From: Gracilaria domingensis
Lineage: Eukaryota; Rhodophyta; Florideophyceae; Gracilariales; Gracilariaceae
DNA: 64,000 nucleotides
Assembly: GCA_022539475.1 (NCBI GenBank)
Contig: VCMS01000013.1
Span: 310,001 to 374,000, forward strand
Direction: 5' to 3'
Shown: piece after piece, positions 10,101 through 21,685 of the stretch
Position numbering within the stretch: the stretch's first letter is position 1
How the letters are laid out: every line of letters begins with the position of its first letter
Made by a program: the position numbers and the translations under genes
Notes under the pieces: model-generated
What the model saw: only the letters and a program-made list of their open reading frames with translations
Told to the model about the DNA's origin: nothing
Databases searched by the model: none

Positions 10101-11209
10101 AGGGTGAAGGAGTAAGTAAAGTCTGAGCCGGCGCGGCCAGTTTTGAAAGCACCACCGCCAATAGAAGTTGTTCCTGAGAAGGAACTGGAGGAGAAGTACT
10201 TGGTAGTACCCGCCACAGCTGGATCGCCATCTGTACCCACGTCGATGAGTACCGAGTTAGCGATGGCTGGTGCGGGGCTAGAGGACGGAGTGGGGCTTGG
10301 TAGGAGCGCAGAGGAGGAAGGTGAGGCAGACGGAAGCGGTGCACTCGATTGCGACGCAGACGGCGAAGGAAGGGGTACAGTGGACGACGAGGCCGAGGGG
10401 GATGGGGCAATCGGTACGCTCGATTGCGAGGGAGTTGGTGACGGAAGAGGTACAGTGGATGACGAGGCCGAGGGAGACGGGGCAATCGGTGCGCTCGATT
10501 GCGAGGGAGTTGGTGACGGAAGGGGTACAGTGGATGACGAGGCCGAGGGAGACGGGGCAATCGGTGCGCTCGATTGCGAGGGCGAGGGCAATGGTATCGC
10601 CGACGAAGAAGATGAAGGTGAAGGGGCTATTGCGGCGCTGGAGGCGGAGGCAGAGGGACTCGGAGGTGGAGGCGGTGCAGGGGCCGGATCAGAGGTTCCA
10701 GTGGCCACGACATCGACAGTGGAGAGCATAGTAGTGCCTTGCTCTTGCTGTATCTCAACAACGAGCTGACCGTCGTCCAGTACGTCCACGTCGGCAGACA
10801 CTTGGTAGGGGGTGAAACAGCCCACAGTCTCAACGACGTTGAGACTTTCGGCAACGACGACGCCATTGACAACGGCTGTCTGGGAGCGCGGTGGACTCCT
10901 TGGATGACAGAAATTGGGCAGGATCTCGGCGAAGCCTAGCGTGACGATGTAAGTTCCCGGGGCGAGGGTGTCCGTGTAGGTGAAATCGCCGTTGCGCGCT
11001 GCATAAGACCTGTACTCAGCGGGGACATCGGCGTTGGGAAGGCTTCGAAGCCCCGTGCCGCCCGAAAGCTTGGAGATATCGACGGCGGTGTAAGGGGCGG
11101 GGAGCTGAATGAAGGAGCGCGCGAAGGCGACATGAAGAGAGGTAGACTGGGCACTCGTGAGCGATAAGCAAATCGCTAGCACGGTGCACAAGAGAAAGAA
11201 GGGGCGCAT
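7178..11209 (-). CDS. secreted multidomain protein: malectin-like x2, PKD/IPT and glucose/sorbosone-dehydrogenase-like domain
   Basis: A 1343-residue protein from an ATG at 11209, with a clear signal peptide (MRPFFLLCTVLAICLSLTSA). Two malectin-like carbohydrate-binding modules occupy roughly residues 25-175 and 330-475; each has a GDFTYT/SDFTYSFTL strand, a Y.I.LGFAE core and a disulphide-like Cys pair. They are joined by a Ser/Pro linker with 25-residue tandem repeats. A PKD-like segment follows (DGDGFHTVQIDGSGSHSHFF), then a PA14-like region, an IPT/TIG fold (LTPSDGPDSGGTSVKVTGYG), a long beta-propeller-type region with NHDHGVNQLLFTQGGDLLIAVGG and GLRNLFGMV (typical of the glucose/sorbosone dehydrogenase family) and a final IPT module. 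Role: probably extracellular or wall-associated binding or oxidation of carbohydrate. That is family inference; no cofactor site is proven. Confidence 0.85.
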   Translation of the reverse strand: MRPFFLLCTVLAICLSLTSAQSTSLHVAFARSFIQLPAPYTAVDISKLSGGTGLRSLPNADVPAEYRSYAARNGDFTYTDTLAPGTYIVTLGFAEILPNFCHPRSPPRSQTAVVNGVVVAESLNVVETVGCFTPYQVSADVDVLDDGQLVVEIQQEQGTTMLSTVDVVATGTSDPAPAPPPPPSPSASASSAAIAPSPSSSSSAIPLPSPSQSSAPIAPSPSASSSTVPLPSPTPSQSSAPIAPSPSASSSTVPLPSPTPSQSSVPIAPSPSASSSTVPLPSPSASQSSAPLPSASPSSSALLPSPTPSSSPAPAIANSVLIDVGTDGDPAVAGTTKYFSSSSFSGTTSIGGGAFKTGRAGSDFTYSFTLQPGAYNIILGFAEYTSGFCSEPGKRVFNVYVNDEIQIESLDIYDTLGCFKGLEEKLSTSVGSVITEPVTIRFEAIIGAAIVSYINIAPKPNGCVPASRSGGLADGEDHAAHAVPGAYPPQINANSPKSYVDSDGDGFHTVQIDGSGSHSHFFDNANSIIGKITEYTWTLVETGEVLSKQTAFTYKFPLGTTRLKLAVVDNSCTTDEAETTVTVTGSIQEGMYCYYYNGISTVMGGDPLGFPQFAAVSGTPNLGFPSFSFSGGQFLARCFFFFEVDAAAEEASVSLSASGGTARVYKGEDLLLDTDGMASSTTELAVGLLAFEIIYERTATAATAAVQFKIGGSVPAASKVFYDQKAVKPILTSLTPSDGPDSGGTSVKVTGYGLFQPLSVSFGGAAVTPGGTINSQQFFVSSPPSGSSPTAQVVVTSGGGLTSNALDFSYGSTCDSIGFDGVNMKSASGGAVDFLELPTCVTIGGDGKLYMGTIGATVQVLGYDAGSLTVTSHCYSKSIKDNNFMKGRFSSQRDILGIAFDPRDASLKPYVSTSTLFWYDRNRVDIENKAAWRNGAVDRLKKGSDPSDAKVCLVYDQRIVTGLPVSNHDHGVNQLLFTQGGDLLIAVGGFTNAGLPQYKLGNYWETTLSGTLLIAKLSKGAQFNGNIEYSNPDVPRLSQQISGDVSIYCSGLRNLFGMVMAGSGNIYGVDQGPNCDFGNTATTCDDYDEAAAEAYDAFADIAWPGMVEHGCASFPFSIGRPDKIVHITEGSWYGHPNIQRGGSQCAWIDPFDHKTADDKPAPSIYKAAMATEKSSITGIVEYRSDHFCGALRGDLIMSAHKRGTVYRMGVNGGSKTSGPDVLASGGDTTVIENAHGDLIFPMLNDKRVYVMRPKVGAKGGVYIANAVPYRHGKGGGTSVVIGGQNFGTSPSVTIAGSTCAVTASSDTEITCKVPSSSAGLKDLVVSSSAGSATLPKAILYMNV
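10381..10585 (-). repeat. 75-bp tandem repeat encoding Ser/Pro linker
   Basis: Units at 10381-10455 and 10456-10530 and a partial third from 10531 are nearly identical. Each encodes 25 residues built on APIAPSPSASSSTVPLPSP. The repeat keeps the reading frame and lengthens the linker between the two malectin-like modules. It is a likely site of copy-number variation. Confidence 0.85.
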
Positions 11210-14200
11210 GAGGGAGGCGGGCAACGAAAAGGGGAAAGCGACAAGCAGGTGTTCGGGATCGGCATGTGGACGAAGAAGGGCATGATTGAGGTACGGCGCG
11301 CGGTAGAGGAGAGCTTAAGTATTGCGGCAGCAAAGAGCAGCACGCGTACACGGCAAGCGGCGAGAAATTGAACGGCGCGGGGCGGACGGGCGTTGCGGGT
11401 GAGATGCAGCGGCGGGCGAGGCAGCGGCGGCGACCGGATCTGGCGTTTCGGTTGGCAACAGCGCGCGGGGTACACGCGCCGCGCAGCGAGCGCGGAGAGC
11501 CTCGTTGCCGGTGACAGAAGCGCGCGGCGCGTGACCGAGTGACGCGAGCCGTCTAACGTAAGCTCGACGGCGCGCTGCGGCTGGGGCGCAGCCGGCGCGC
11601 TGGCGCGGCAGCGCTGCCAATGACGACGCGCGGAGCAGGACGACGCGCGCGTACTTCTGAGGCGCCGCCAAATTCAGCGCGCCGTCCTGCTACGAGCAGC
11701 GCGCGCGCCGCTTTGCAACGGCAGCGCTTTGCTTCTGCGCGACCAGTTACCATTATAATGTTACGCCGGTCGCAGTGCTGCCTGTCGGCCGGCCTGCTCG
11801 TTTTGTCGCCGAAAGCGCCCCCCCCCCCCCCCCCCCCCCCGCGCAGCTGATTGGTGCCACTGCCGTTGACAGCCGTTTGACGATCAACTCTGCAGCTTGT
11901 CCCACGTGATGGCGAGAGCGTCGCCGTGACGACTTCTCGTCTCCGTCGCTCTCGCTCTTTACACAAATTCCCAACCGCCCTCATGAAGAAATTCACCCCT
12001 CCCCCTCCGCTGACGTAAAGTAGTTCTCCTTACAACCTGCTTCTTCCAAGTTATGCCCTGTAATATACAGCTCGAGTCTCAAGACCCGAAAGCGGTATCC
12101 TTAGCCTTCGAACCATCTGCCGGCCGGCACATGTCCCACAACACATGAAAATGGAAAGATGACACACATCCAATTACCCCATTCCCACATGCCACCACAT
12201 CCACCTCAGGTGCGCTGTAAACCGTAGTACGTCGTACTGCAAATTCGGCTGCGGCGATCGGAAACGTTGTTGCCCGAGTCCCCTTGCGCCGTCCTCTTGC
12301 GTTTTATGCTCACCTTTTTCGTTCTTGAGCTGTGTCATTGCCCAATGTTGTGTTGTTGTTCTGTGCAACAGTTTTCATTGCTTCCCAAATTAACTGCCGT
12401 GTCACTCCCAAGTCTGCCGTCCTAAACTAAAACTTCTATCCTCTGTTTCTCCGTTTTTTATTCGCCTACTGTTGACCTCTTCTTCTGTAACTTCCGTGAG
12501 GTCCGCTGCAATACACTGCCACGGGTTCCAGTCTCTAACATAAACCGTTTCTCACCGTACGAAACTTAATCAGCTTGGTGGTCTGTCTCGTGTCTGCTTG
12601 GGCTATTCACAACAGCAGCTAATTGCCTGGCCAGCGACAACGCTCGCGACAGACCGCATATGCATCTCTCACAAACGCTTAAACAGTTCCACATTCGTGT
12701 TGAGAAAATAAAGCCGCCGAATCAAAGTCTTTCAAACCAAAGCGACATATCGCTGTTGCTCTTGACTCATGTGTAGGATGTTGTAACTTCCGTTTTGCTT
12801 TCATTTCAGGACTGATTCCACAGCACCAGTGAAATACGAAAGGCGGCTCAAGAGTATTCAGTTTGACCCTCAGCAGCTCATCCAACCACGGCGTTTTTTC
12901 TTCAGGCACCTCATCGTGTACACGTCCGTTCACTCTGGGATGCGTTTGCTAGTGCCAGCAACAAAACACAGCATGACTATGCCTCTGTGGTTTCGGTGCG
13001 CAATTCAACACACGTTACATGTGTTTTTCCATGCCTTTTCTCCCCAGTTCGTTATCCCTTCAGATCACAATTAATTCTCCCGGGACGGGTCGCCTGATTC
13101 ATCAACCTGATTTTGTGGCTGCGAGCTTTTTCTGTTTGGATCCAGTAATTCAGTCAGGTGCATTTTCCTCTTCCGCCCCACAAGCCACAATTAATGGCAA
13201 GAAAAAGGGCTGGCCTTATTATCCTTTTAAAACTCAAACGTGATCTTTCAAACGCGTCGCCTGCCATGCAATCTTACTCCAACTTTTTTTGTTCTTGCTA
13301 CACTCTGCTCTATATGTCACGAAGTATTCGACAGCGGTAAACAAACGGGGTATCTTTATAGCCACGTATCTACGACAGATGCACTAGACACTCACATTGT
13401 GATCTCCGTCGAGCTCCTTACCATCTTACCAATTTATCATGCTTGCCATTGGCGTCCATAAGAAGGAGTTGAGGCGCGCCAAGTTCTTCATGCCCACAAC
13501 TTTGGGCGATTAGACGCTCGGAGGGCGCAAGAGATGAAAAGCACTTTGACGCTCTCGTGACTGCCGACGAGCACAGGTGATAGGTGGACAAGGGCGATGG
13601 ACGTGACATAATGAGCGCAAGCTTTCGTCTTAAGAGATGCGTTGGACAGCGAGCGCAAAGCGCTCCCGACAGTGAACTTCATCACCGTTGGCTGAATTGT
13701 AAAAGCGTCGATAACTCTATCTATGTGGTTTGGACACCAAAGCAACCTTGTAGTTGAATCCCGTCATGGGAGTGAGTGTAGAATCTAAGAGATGATGATC
13801 ACTACAACACTGCGCCGACAGTGTACAGGTCCGCATGTTTACAGCAACGCAGCGTTTCGATGTGTTGCACAGCAGCGGGTGTCCTCTGAATTCTATCGAC
13901 CTGGAACGCAGTCTGCTCTGTGCCCTGGCTTTGATGTCAGCTACTGTACATACGAAGGTATTACGAAGGTACGTAGAGAATGACCGAGGTTTCAACAACA
14001 TCGTAGAAAGGCCTGCTCAACGCGGGGCAAGCCATGCTCGCCCCTGATTGTGTCAGCATCCATTTTGGCAAACTTTTAGTTCGTGTTCCGTTTTTCTTTA
14101 TTATTATCAGTTATCATTAGCCTCAAACAAACACTCTCTCACTGAGAATCGGGGCGCACGGCCTAACTATTTCTTCTCACCTTCCGTCTCACAGCGGTTT

Positions 14201-14754
14201 CCCATCCTCGTACGAAAAGGAATCAATTCTTCCTAGCTTGCCACAGTAGATGGCTGGACACAACAGTATCCAGTCCGTGTGGCCCATTTCGAAGGAATCC
14301 TAACTTTGAATTAAACGCATATGCGCATAAAATGCGTTAATACTAGGAAGAGGAGCACTGCAAGAGATTTGCTCAGTCGCATCCAAACAAAGGTTGCGCA
14401 AGCTTGCTCCTTCATCCATTCACGGTACGGGCTTCAGTACAATACTACCATGCATCAACATGCTTTCGTCATTTCTTTTGTAATCAGGTAGAAAGTTAGT
14501 GGCCCTCAACACTTGCTTGAGTTACAGGGCACTTGTACCGAAGGTATCAGGGATGCCCGTATCGGGTTTAAGGCACGAATGAAGACAACAAGAAGTCTGT
14601 CAAATTGATGGATTCCGAAATTCTGGAGGCTATTTCTAGCTGAAGCATGAACACCTTTTCATGTTTTATCTGTAGCTCGCCGAGGATGACGGTTTCCTTT
14701 TTCTAAAAGTATACCAAACATTTGCTCAAGTAAATAACACATACATATTCTCTC
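11210..14754. other. long intergenic region, GC-rich start with a 23-C run
   Basis: The first 800 bases are GC-rich and probably hold the promoter of the malectin-like gene. A homopolymer of 23 C lies at 11818-11840. From 12.0 to 14.7 kb the sequence is of ordinary composition with only short, unconvincing open frames on both strands. Two copies of the motif ACGAAGGTA lie at 13952-13960 and 13963-13971. No gene is supported. Confidence 0.5.
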
Positions 14755-15501
14755 CTATGAAGGGCACACCACTGAAATGTGCCACTCCGTATCAGGCACT
14801 GCCAGAATGGAAATTCTAATTGCGGACGAATCCCCCTTGAAACCCACTGCGATGGTGCCCGATAACTCTGATGGCAAGCTGTAACTCAGATCTCCGTTAT
14901 ACGATATCGAAAACTGTTCAAATTCGATGCTTGTTGAGTACAGTAGATCAATAGATCCAGAGGACTTTCCAAGCTCCAACGAAAACATCGATACACCTCC
15001 CTTTCCAGCACGAATTGTATCTACGCACTTTGGGTCAGGCGAAACACTCGGTGAGATACTTGCAGTCATTGACGCTGACACAGATGGCGAACTTGAGGGA
15101 GTTGGCGACATCGTCATCGAAGCTGAGGGTGAGACGCTGGGCGTGACGGATGCGGAGGCCGTTATTCCCGTCGCAGAGACAGCGCTAGGCAACTTTTCTT
15201 CTTCGTGTTCGTGGTCTTCCTCAGCAGTGGGTGTTGATATATCCCTGAGTTTGCAGCTGCACCTGTAGCATACCCGGTTTGTATCCGGGCACTTTATCAG
15301 TTCTCGATTCCCGGGGCAATGATGTCTGGCACGCGTCATTGCCATGTGTCCACAGAAACAAACTCGACATCGAACAGTGTGCTCATGATTTACGACATGG
15401 CGGTCTATGTTCCCAGCGCTCTCATATGTATCTTCATATCCCAAGGAAACCACGCAAAGCATGGAAAGAAGCACTGAAAATGAAAAGATCAGAAACTGCA
15501 T
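14755..15501 (-). CDS. small secreted cysteine-rich protein with Ser/Pro/Thr linker
   Basis: A 248-residue protein from an ATG at 15501, beginning with a hydrophobic signal peptide (MQFLIFSFSVLLSMLCVVSLG). Residues about 40-85 hold a compact cysteine/histidine-rich motif (CRVCFCGHMAM, CPGNRELIKCPDTNRVCYRCSC) that could bind metal or form disulphides. An acidic/His stretch (EEDHEHEEEK) precedes a Ser/Pro/Thr repeat (SPSVSASMTASISPSVSP), followed by a C-terminal beta-rich domain of about 90 residues that ends in a single cysteine. The Ser/Pro linker style matches the malectin-like protein upstream. I do not recognise the family. Extracellular location is inferred from the signal peptide. Confidence 0.7.
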   Translation of the reverse strand: MQFLIFSFSVLLSMLCVVSLGYEDTYESAGNIDRHVVNHEHTVRCRVCFCGHMAMTRARHHCPGNRELIKCPDTNRVCYRCSCKLRDISTPTAEEDHEHEEEKLPSAVSATGITASASVTPSVSPSASMTMSPTPSSSPSVSASMTASISPSVSPDPKCVDTIRAGKGGVSMFSLELGKSSGSIDLLYSTSIEFEQFSISYNGDLSYSLPSELSGTIAVGFKGDSSAIRISILAVPDTEWHISVVCPS

Positions 15502-16521
15502 GTTTCTCACCTCGAAAAAGTGTTTAGACGTAGTTACTATGAATCCGATTGGAGTCGAACTGACATATAACTGGATTGAAGGCGACGGTCGACTACTACT
15601 CAACGATTTTGTTATTGCACGTATTTATACCCCTCTCTGCGTTCGCTTTGTCCATCAACTTGGGGAATGCAGTGTCAGTATCTCACAATCTTCAAGCCGT
15701 TCCATTTCTCGTGCCGTTATTTTGGATGTTTAAGCCTTTCCTACATTTCCGTTTACTGGCAACGTATTCTTTGCGTGGAACGGATTCATGTATTTCCAAT
15801 TATCTTGTATTTTGCTGAAGAATCGTAACAAGGATCCATGAGGATGGAAACCCCATTCTCCGAAGATGAAGGGTTCGATGCAAACACACTTTTTGAGCTT
15901 CGTTCATCGCGAAGAAGGCTTCTAGCACACAGAAACTTTGGTAGTAGAATAGGCGCAACTGATCTAAACTGCGCTTTGGTATATGCTAGGAAAAAGCACA
16001 GTGCGAAGTTACATATCACACTTAGAAGCTTGGTTCTGTCTCAGCGACCTGTGTCTTGACACATTGCTTTAAGCTGGAATAGATAATGATTTTGTGTCTC
16101 CCCATGGAAAGTGTAAGACATGCACATTGTTTGGTGCGGTGTACAAAGAAATGAGAAACTGTACCGTGTAGTTTCAACTACCATTTGTAGGAATAAAAGG
16201 ATAGCGATTAGCGCAGATTTTTGTACCAAAGGAAGCCTTCCAAAGACCGCCAGCCTGGCGGCGTTTGTTCAACTTCACCCAGTCTACGCCTTCAAGCAAG
16301 AAGCATGAGCATGAACTAACTTTTACAATGATGTCGTAGTTGGGAAAGTTTCGCATGCGAATAGCTTTCATGGAAGCAGTACTGTACTTTCCTCTGACAG
16401 TTATCTGTTGCTATACGTACCTTAGTGTGACCCATTTCAATTGTACTTAACTATACCCTTGTGCTCATCACGAACAGTTTTAGTCATCTTGCGAAGGCGT
16501 TGACAAACTTGGGGTCAACCC
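15502..16521. other. intergenic, no supported gene
   Basis: Short open frames only (at most about 108 codons) with no domain-like composition. It includes the promoter side of the secreted cysteine-rich gene and the 3' flank of the GTPase gene. Confidence 0.45.
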
Positions 16522-18623
16522 TCATTTGTCTAAAAGTTTGTCCACTGCGTCGAAAACTGCCTTGTCGAGTTGGTCGTTCAAGTATATGAGGTTGTACGTT
16601 TGCAGCTGAATCATACCCCAGCCTGTATCCATTGGCGTCGACCCCATGTTCGCTAGAATCAAGTCCCAAGTGTCGACATAGTTGGAAAGTATCTTTATCT
16701 TCATATGACAACCCATTTCAGAATGCGAGAGATAAGAAAAGGAGAGAAGCTCCTTCGCCCTTCTCCCTTTCGCTACGATTTCAATTACCTTCCTGAAAGC
16801 CACCTCTTTCTTCTGCTTATGTTTGCGGAAAAACCCTACAATTTTATCCTCGACGTTGGGAAGTAAATGAAGAGTCATCTTCTCAGTCAAACCTTGCGAG
16901 CGAGTAAACCTCATTCTCACCCTTTGGAAGTTCTGCAGCTCAGATCGAAGCGCCCTAAACATCTCCTTTGATCCACGGACCATGATACGCTTTTCTTCGT
17001 CTTGTAGTTGAGCACTTCGAAGGCGCTGGAGGCCATGAAGAATTGCCACTCCGGTTCCTGTCAAATATGGTTTCCCACTTAGAATGAAAGCTTTCAATCT
17101 CCCAGCATCTGGTTGCGCAACTGCAGTTCTCGCATCGTAGAAGAACACCTTACGGCGAACAGCTTCCTCAGAGAAGTGAACATTCTCATCAGCTTTGTTT
17201 CCCAAAAAGTTTTTCTCTTCATTATCAAACTCAGATTTTCTTGGCTTTCGTGTAGACCGACACATACGCAAACGCAAGAAAGAAAGGCATCCCCAAAAGC
17301 TTCTTGATATACATCAATTGTGCGCTTAAGAGACTTTGGGAAGCGAGATCCATCCTTAGAAACAATGATGATAGTAGAAACTGTGTTTTCCCTAGTAAGA
17401 TGTTGGTAAAGCATGCTTTCGTATATGCGATCCCGGCCCTGTTCGTCATCCATCCCAGGCGTATCCCAGACCATTACATTGCTGTCTGATCCAAGGACTC
17501 CTCCTGCCGCAAGGGCTCCCGATATCCTCTCTGTTCCAGTACCAGCATCGGATACGTGAAAATTTTGCGTACCAGTGAGCTTGTTTCCCAGTGTGGACTT
17601 TCCTTCACCAGTTAGCCCAAGTAAGTACACATTCTTGACACTCAACTCAACTTTCTTTTTCTTGAACGCTTCCGTGAACTCATCGAATGAAGGGTCCTCG
17701 ACATCTGACTCTTCTTTTAATGCAATCGCCGCCTGCACCACGAAATCCTCATGTTCTCTGAATTCGATTGGGGAAGGCCAATAATAACTTAAATCAACAA
17801 AGAAGAAGTCAGCATATATGAAACAATGTATTTCAACGTCTCACTTCGTGGAATCAGTGAGCATGCAGAGAGCCAGAATCAAGAGAACCTACTGTAAACC
17901 AATTAAGCAAGCATTGTGCTGTGGTTCTTTGTCACTCCTAGCAAACGAATCACCCTTTGAAACGGCGTAAGCACCTCTTTCGTCTTGAACGACGTTGCAC
18001 AGAGCCTGACATAATTTGAAGAGTCCTCCCGTAGCTTTGATGAGGTCCTCTCTTCCAGATCCGACTCGCGCCGCCGCGTCCACATTTATACTCAATTGAT
18101 TTTCAGTTGAATGTTCAATGCTTGAGAAAATCCCCTTCATTTGCAATAAGTTCGAAACAATCTCATCAACTGTTGTCGTACCTCCAACAGTTACTAATTC
18201 TGACTCCACTATTTCACGTCTTAAGGAAGAAGAGGAAGGCAAGGCAACTACTTTCTGCACCTTTAGTGCGACTTGCTCAACGGAAGTTTTTCGAACGAGG
18301 CAGTACAGAATCATTGCAATCATCACGATTCGTCTTCGCACTGCTGCGTCGTCTACTTCATTGGACATAGCTTGCAACATTTGGTCTCTCAGTTGTGATA
18401 GCTCGGAATCCAATATAGAGTTATGCACTTCGTCTAACTTCTGGCCAAGATCAGTTAATTCTTCTTTGTTCTGCAGCCTGAGTTTTTCGAGTACGCCTGT
18501 CATCTTTTCCAGTTGCTCTTGTGTTGCCTTTACGGCCTCCTTCGCGTCGTCGTAAACGAAACCAGCTGCCATAATCATTCCCTTTGCAACGAGCTCAACA
18601 ATTACGCCATCTAGCAACATCAT
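16522..18623 (-). CDS. AIG1/IMAP-like GTPase with helical N-terminal extension, three exons
   Basis: Exons in gene order: 18623-17893, 17787-17268 and 17166-16522. Intron 1 (105 nt, GTAGGT...TTAAG) splits a codon and removes the stop at the end of exon 1. Intron 2 (101 nt, GTATGT...CTGAG) resolves what would otherwise look like a frameshift. The joined frame is 632 codons. Exon 1 (about 243 residues) is helical, with a coiled-coil-like stretch (AKEAVKATQEQLEKMTGVLE) and a possible membrane segment (IVMIAMILYCLV). Exon 2 holds the GTPase core: P-loop GLTGEGKSTLGN, a switch threonine region and G3 motif WDTPGMDD. The C-terminus is helical and basic. AIG1/IMAP proteins act in defence or membrane processes in plants and animals; the role here is inferred. 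No clear G4 motif survives, so intron 2 or a real frameshift needs a transcript to decide. Confidence 0.72.
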
Positions 18624-21600
18624 CTTTCACGGATTTTTTCCGACCCCAAATGGGGAACCCTTTGATTCGAGTACTTGTTCAGGGTTCCAAATGCTGAAGA
18701 TGAAACGCCTGAACTGGTTTCGCGTAAGTGCTGGAGGAGTTGAAAGCGCTTCGATATCTCAACCTTTGAGGTCGTCAAAAGTAGACCTTTGATACTACGC
18801 AATGGGGTTTACTCTCAAATATAGACGGGGCATCGTTCTCAGCATGTTAGAACCAAAAGAATTCATTTGAGCCAATGCGCTGCTTATCTCCAGACTAACT
18901 AACGCATTGCCCCGCCTGCGAGATGATATATGCGGACGGTACGACAAAACAAACTTACAGGGCACTCTGGTATCGTACGTTTCTTGAAATCATATTGTTA
19001 GACAACAGCTGTGTGAGCGGGTTGACCTTTCGCACATCGAGAGTCCACATCGGCATTTTCACACATTCTCTCGCCCTGTCGCGGGCCCTTAATGGAAACT
19101 TCCGCAATCGATTGGTAACTGTTCAAAGATTTGCATCGACGCGAAATTCACATCTGAGTCACGAGTGGACCATTTACATGGGATTGTTGTGGTACATCTC
19201 TAAATGAGAGAAGTCATCGCCAGACTACAAGAGGTTTGAATATTACTCTTCAAAGGCAGTTGATGTTGCATTGGGCTTTTCAGTCTTTCACGGTATAAGG
19301 ATACTCTGAGCTACGTCATCACTCTTTTTGAGCATTCTACTGCTGATCAGGATACGGGAAAATCTGAGGTTTTAATGGTTCAATCCTCAACGGACATCTC
19401 CTACATTGGCGCCCATTATGGTCTGGTCTGAGCAACGAAGGCAACACGATGCATCATGAAAACATTGAACAAGCTGCCCACAATTTTCCTTAATGAGCGG
19501 ATTGCGACGAGATGAGCTTCTAAAACAGAAAAGGGGAAAAGAGATGCATACGTTATTGTCCTTATACCCTTCGTACCGATGATCAGAAAGCGGCCGAGAA
19601 AGCTTCCTGAAAATTTAACTACAAGTCCTCCCGTATTCTCGGAACGGAAGTGTGAACCACAGGAACAAGAAGAGAAACACAAGCCGCGCGTTATTTCCGC
19701 ACCGACCGGGCACAAGCAAAGCTACTGACATAGCTAGCTGTAATGGGCCAAGTACTGCGAGCAGAGACTGAGTTCCGTGTGGCCCTGCTACTACGGAAGA
19801 TGATGAAAGACTTTTGGCCCTAGCCAACATATAAAGTCCAACTCAGGTTGATATTCCCGAGTTGCGTCGAGTCGCTGGGCAACGAGTAACTGCCGTCAGA
19901 TGTGTAGCTTCACAAATTGCAAGGCGGCTTCACCGTAACAGAGAGAGACTCTCTGAGAGAGAGAGAGATGATAAGTTCAATGCCGGTTCCTGATTTGGTT
20001 CCCTTAATTTTTGTGGCCCAATTGTTGCAAAGTCTTCTCAGAAGTCTATATACCCTGTAGGACTTAAGGTTCAGAGTGATTCACCTCTTTGCAGTCTACT
20101 TATCGCACTTGAAGTCAGTATGTTCATACTCGGACAAAACGACTGAGAGGAAACTGTTACGAGAGCGCGAGCGGTGTGGAAGGTCATCTTGATCCTTCGT
20201 CAATTGTCAACGGCGAAACCTCGAGGCAGGTTGGCTGCACGCACAACGACGGAAGAAGAATGTGTAATGATCATGTGACTTCACACATGCTGTATGATTA
20301 GTCATAATGGCAGCATCATCGCCAAGTTTCCTGCGGGCCTAAATTACCTTGTCGTGGTGTGCCCCTTAGCCGACAGTCTCTAGAAGTTAAATGAAGAGGG
20401 AAAGACGAAGGTCACAAGCGTCGGTGACGAACCGCTTCGCTGTGGGAAACACCTGAGATAATACTTTCTGAAGGAAGACCGCTACTGCACCACGGTAACA
20501 GTACGGCTGCTAATTGCGCAACATTTTGTTAACGATGTCATTGGAAAACAATCCTGTTTTGCCATATATGACAATTCTTGCATCGTTCTCCTCGAGTTGA
20601 CCTCGTCCGAAGTCTTCCTGTATAAATTTGAGCTTCCGCGCGAGGTTTCTGCTGCGTTGCTCTTGTAGACAAGCCCAGCCGCCACCTTCTCGCGCCGAAA
20701 CGTTTACAATCGGTTTCATAGAATGAAACTTATGCAGTTCTTTCTGCACCAAACCTTCTTCGCGTCGACTTTCTTTCTCTCGGGGGAGGCCGAGAGCGCT
20801 TCAGCTTTGCGTCATCTAGAGCGTTTGGCTCCTGGCCGCGCGATATGGAGACCTGCGTTGAATGCAAGCCGTCGAGTTCGTCGGGCAGTTCGGGCGCAAA
20901 AGAGCACTTTGGGCAAGGATTCGCTCTTGGGCGTAACCGGCAAGGAAGTTCAAGGCAGTTGCAATTGTGCAACATGGCATTCAGCCAATGGCCATGAAGC
21001 ACTTGGTTTTTTCAAAGTTATGTGTCTCGGAACGTTTAGACCTGTTCTAGAGGGTCAGTAAAGCGGGTCTATCTGCTCGGTCTTTGGGTTCTGTCTTTTC
21101 GTTTCCTTTCCATAGGTAGACCACGCTTTTTGCTTTCTTTCGGTGGTGAGAACGCTGAAATTGGAGCCCATCTACATTTCAATCTGGCGTCTCGACCACA
21201 GCTGAGAAAGAAACGGGAGCAAATGGCACCGATATTATTCGTACAGTTACCTTGCGGAGGCCGATATGTTTATTCTTTGATCTAAATCAAAGGAGAAAAA
21301 TTGCCATCCGCTGTGTGCACACAGCGGATTGCAACATTTCCAAACTTGTAGTCCAAAGCGGCTTTGCCCTCTGCAAAATGGAAACTCCTCTGTTCTGCAA
21401 AACTACATTAACTATGTGTGTACCAAGGGAACCCCTGGGTTAAGAGAAGTATGACGGTACCGTGCCAGAAGGGAACCGTGAATGCAGTCTAAAGACAAGA
21501 CACTCCTTTCCGACATGTCTCATTACTTCCGATTCCTAGATAACATTGGCTAGCCCCATTGCTAGCATTGCGCATCACCCAAGCGGGGTGACGAACCCAA

Positions 21601-21685
21601 AGGGTTAGGAAATCCATCTCCGCTATGTCATGCGGCTGGCCCACCTCCTTCGACTTGTGTGCACATCAATCGGAGTCACAGTGAT
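18624..21685. other. 3-kb intergenic region without a supported gene
   Basis: No domain-bearing frame was found. A GA-type microsatellite lies at about 19940-19970. Around 20480-21000 on the minus strand two overlapping frames have protein-like composition, one with a CPKC motif and one ending NDIVNKMLRN. They could be exons or a decayed gene, but I cannot join them with sound splice sites. Confidence 0.4.

Noticed and set aside
15541-15565. Possible tRNA T-arm (GGAGTCGAACTG)
   Set aside because: No matching acceptor or anticodon arms could be folded around it.
17167-17277. Frameshift in the GTPase gene as evidence of a pseudogene
   Set aside because: A 101-nt GTATGT...AG intron of the same size as others in the window explains the frame change, so I prefer an intact spliced gene.
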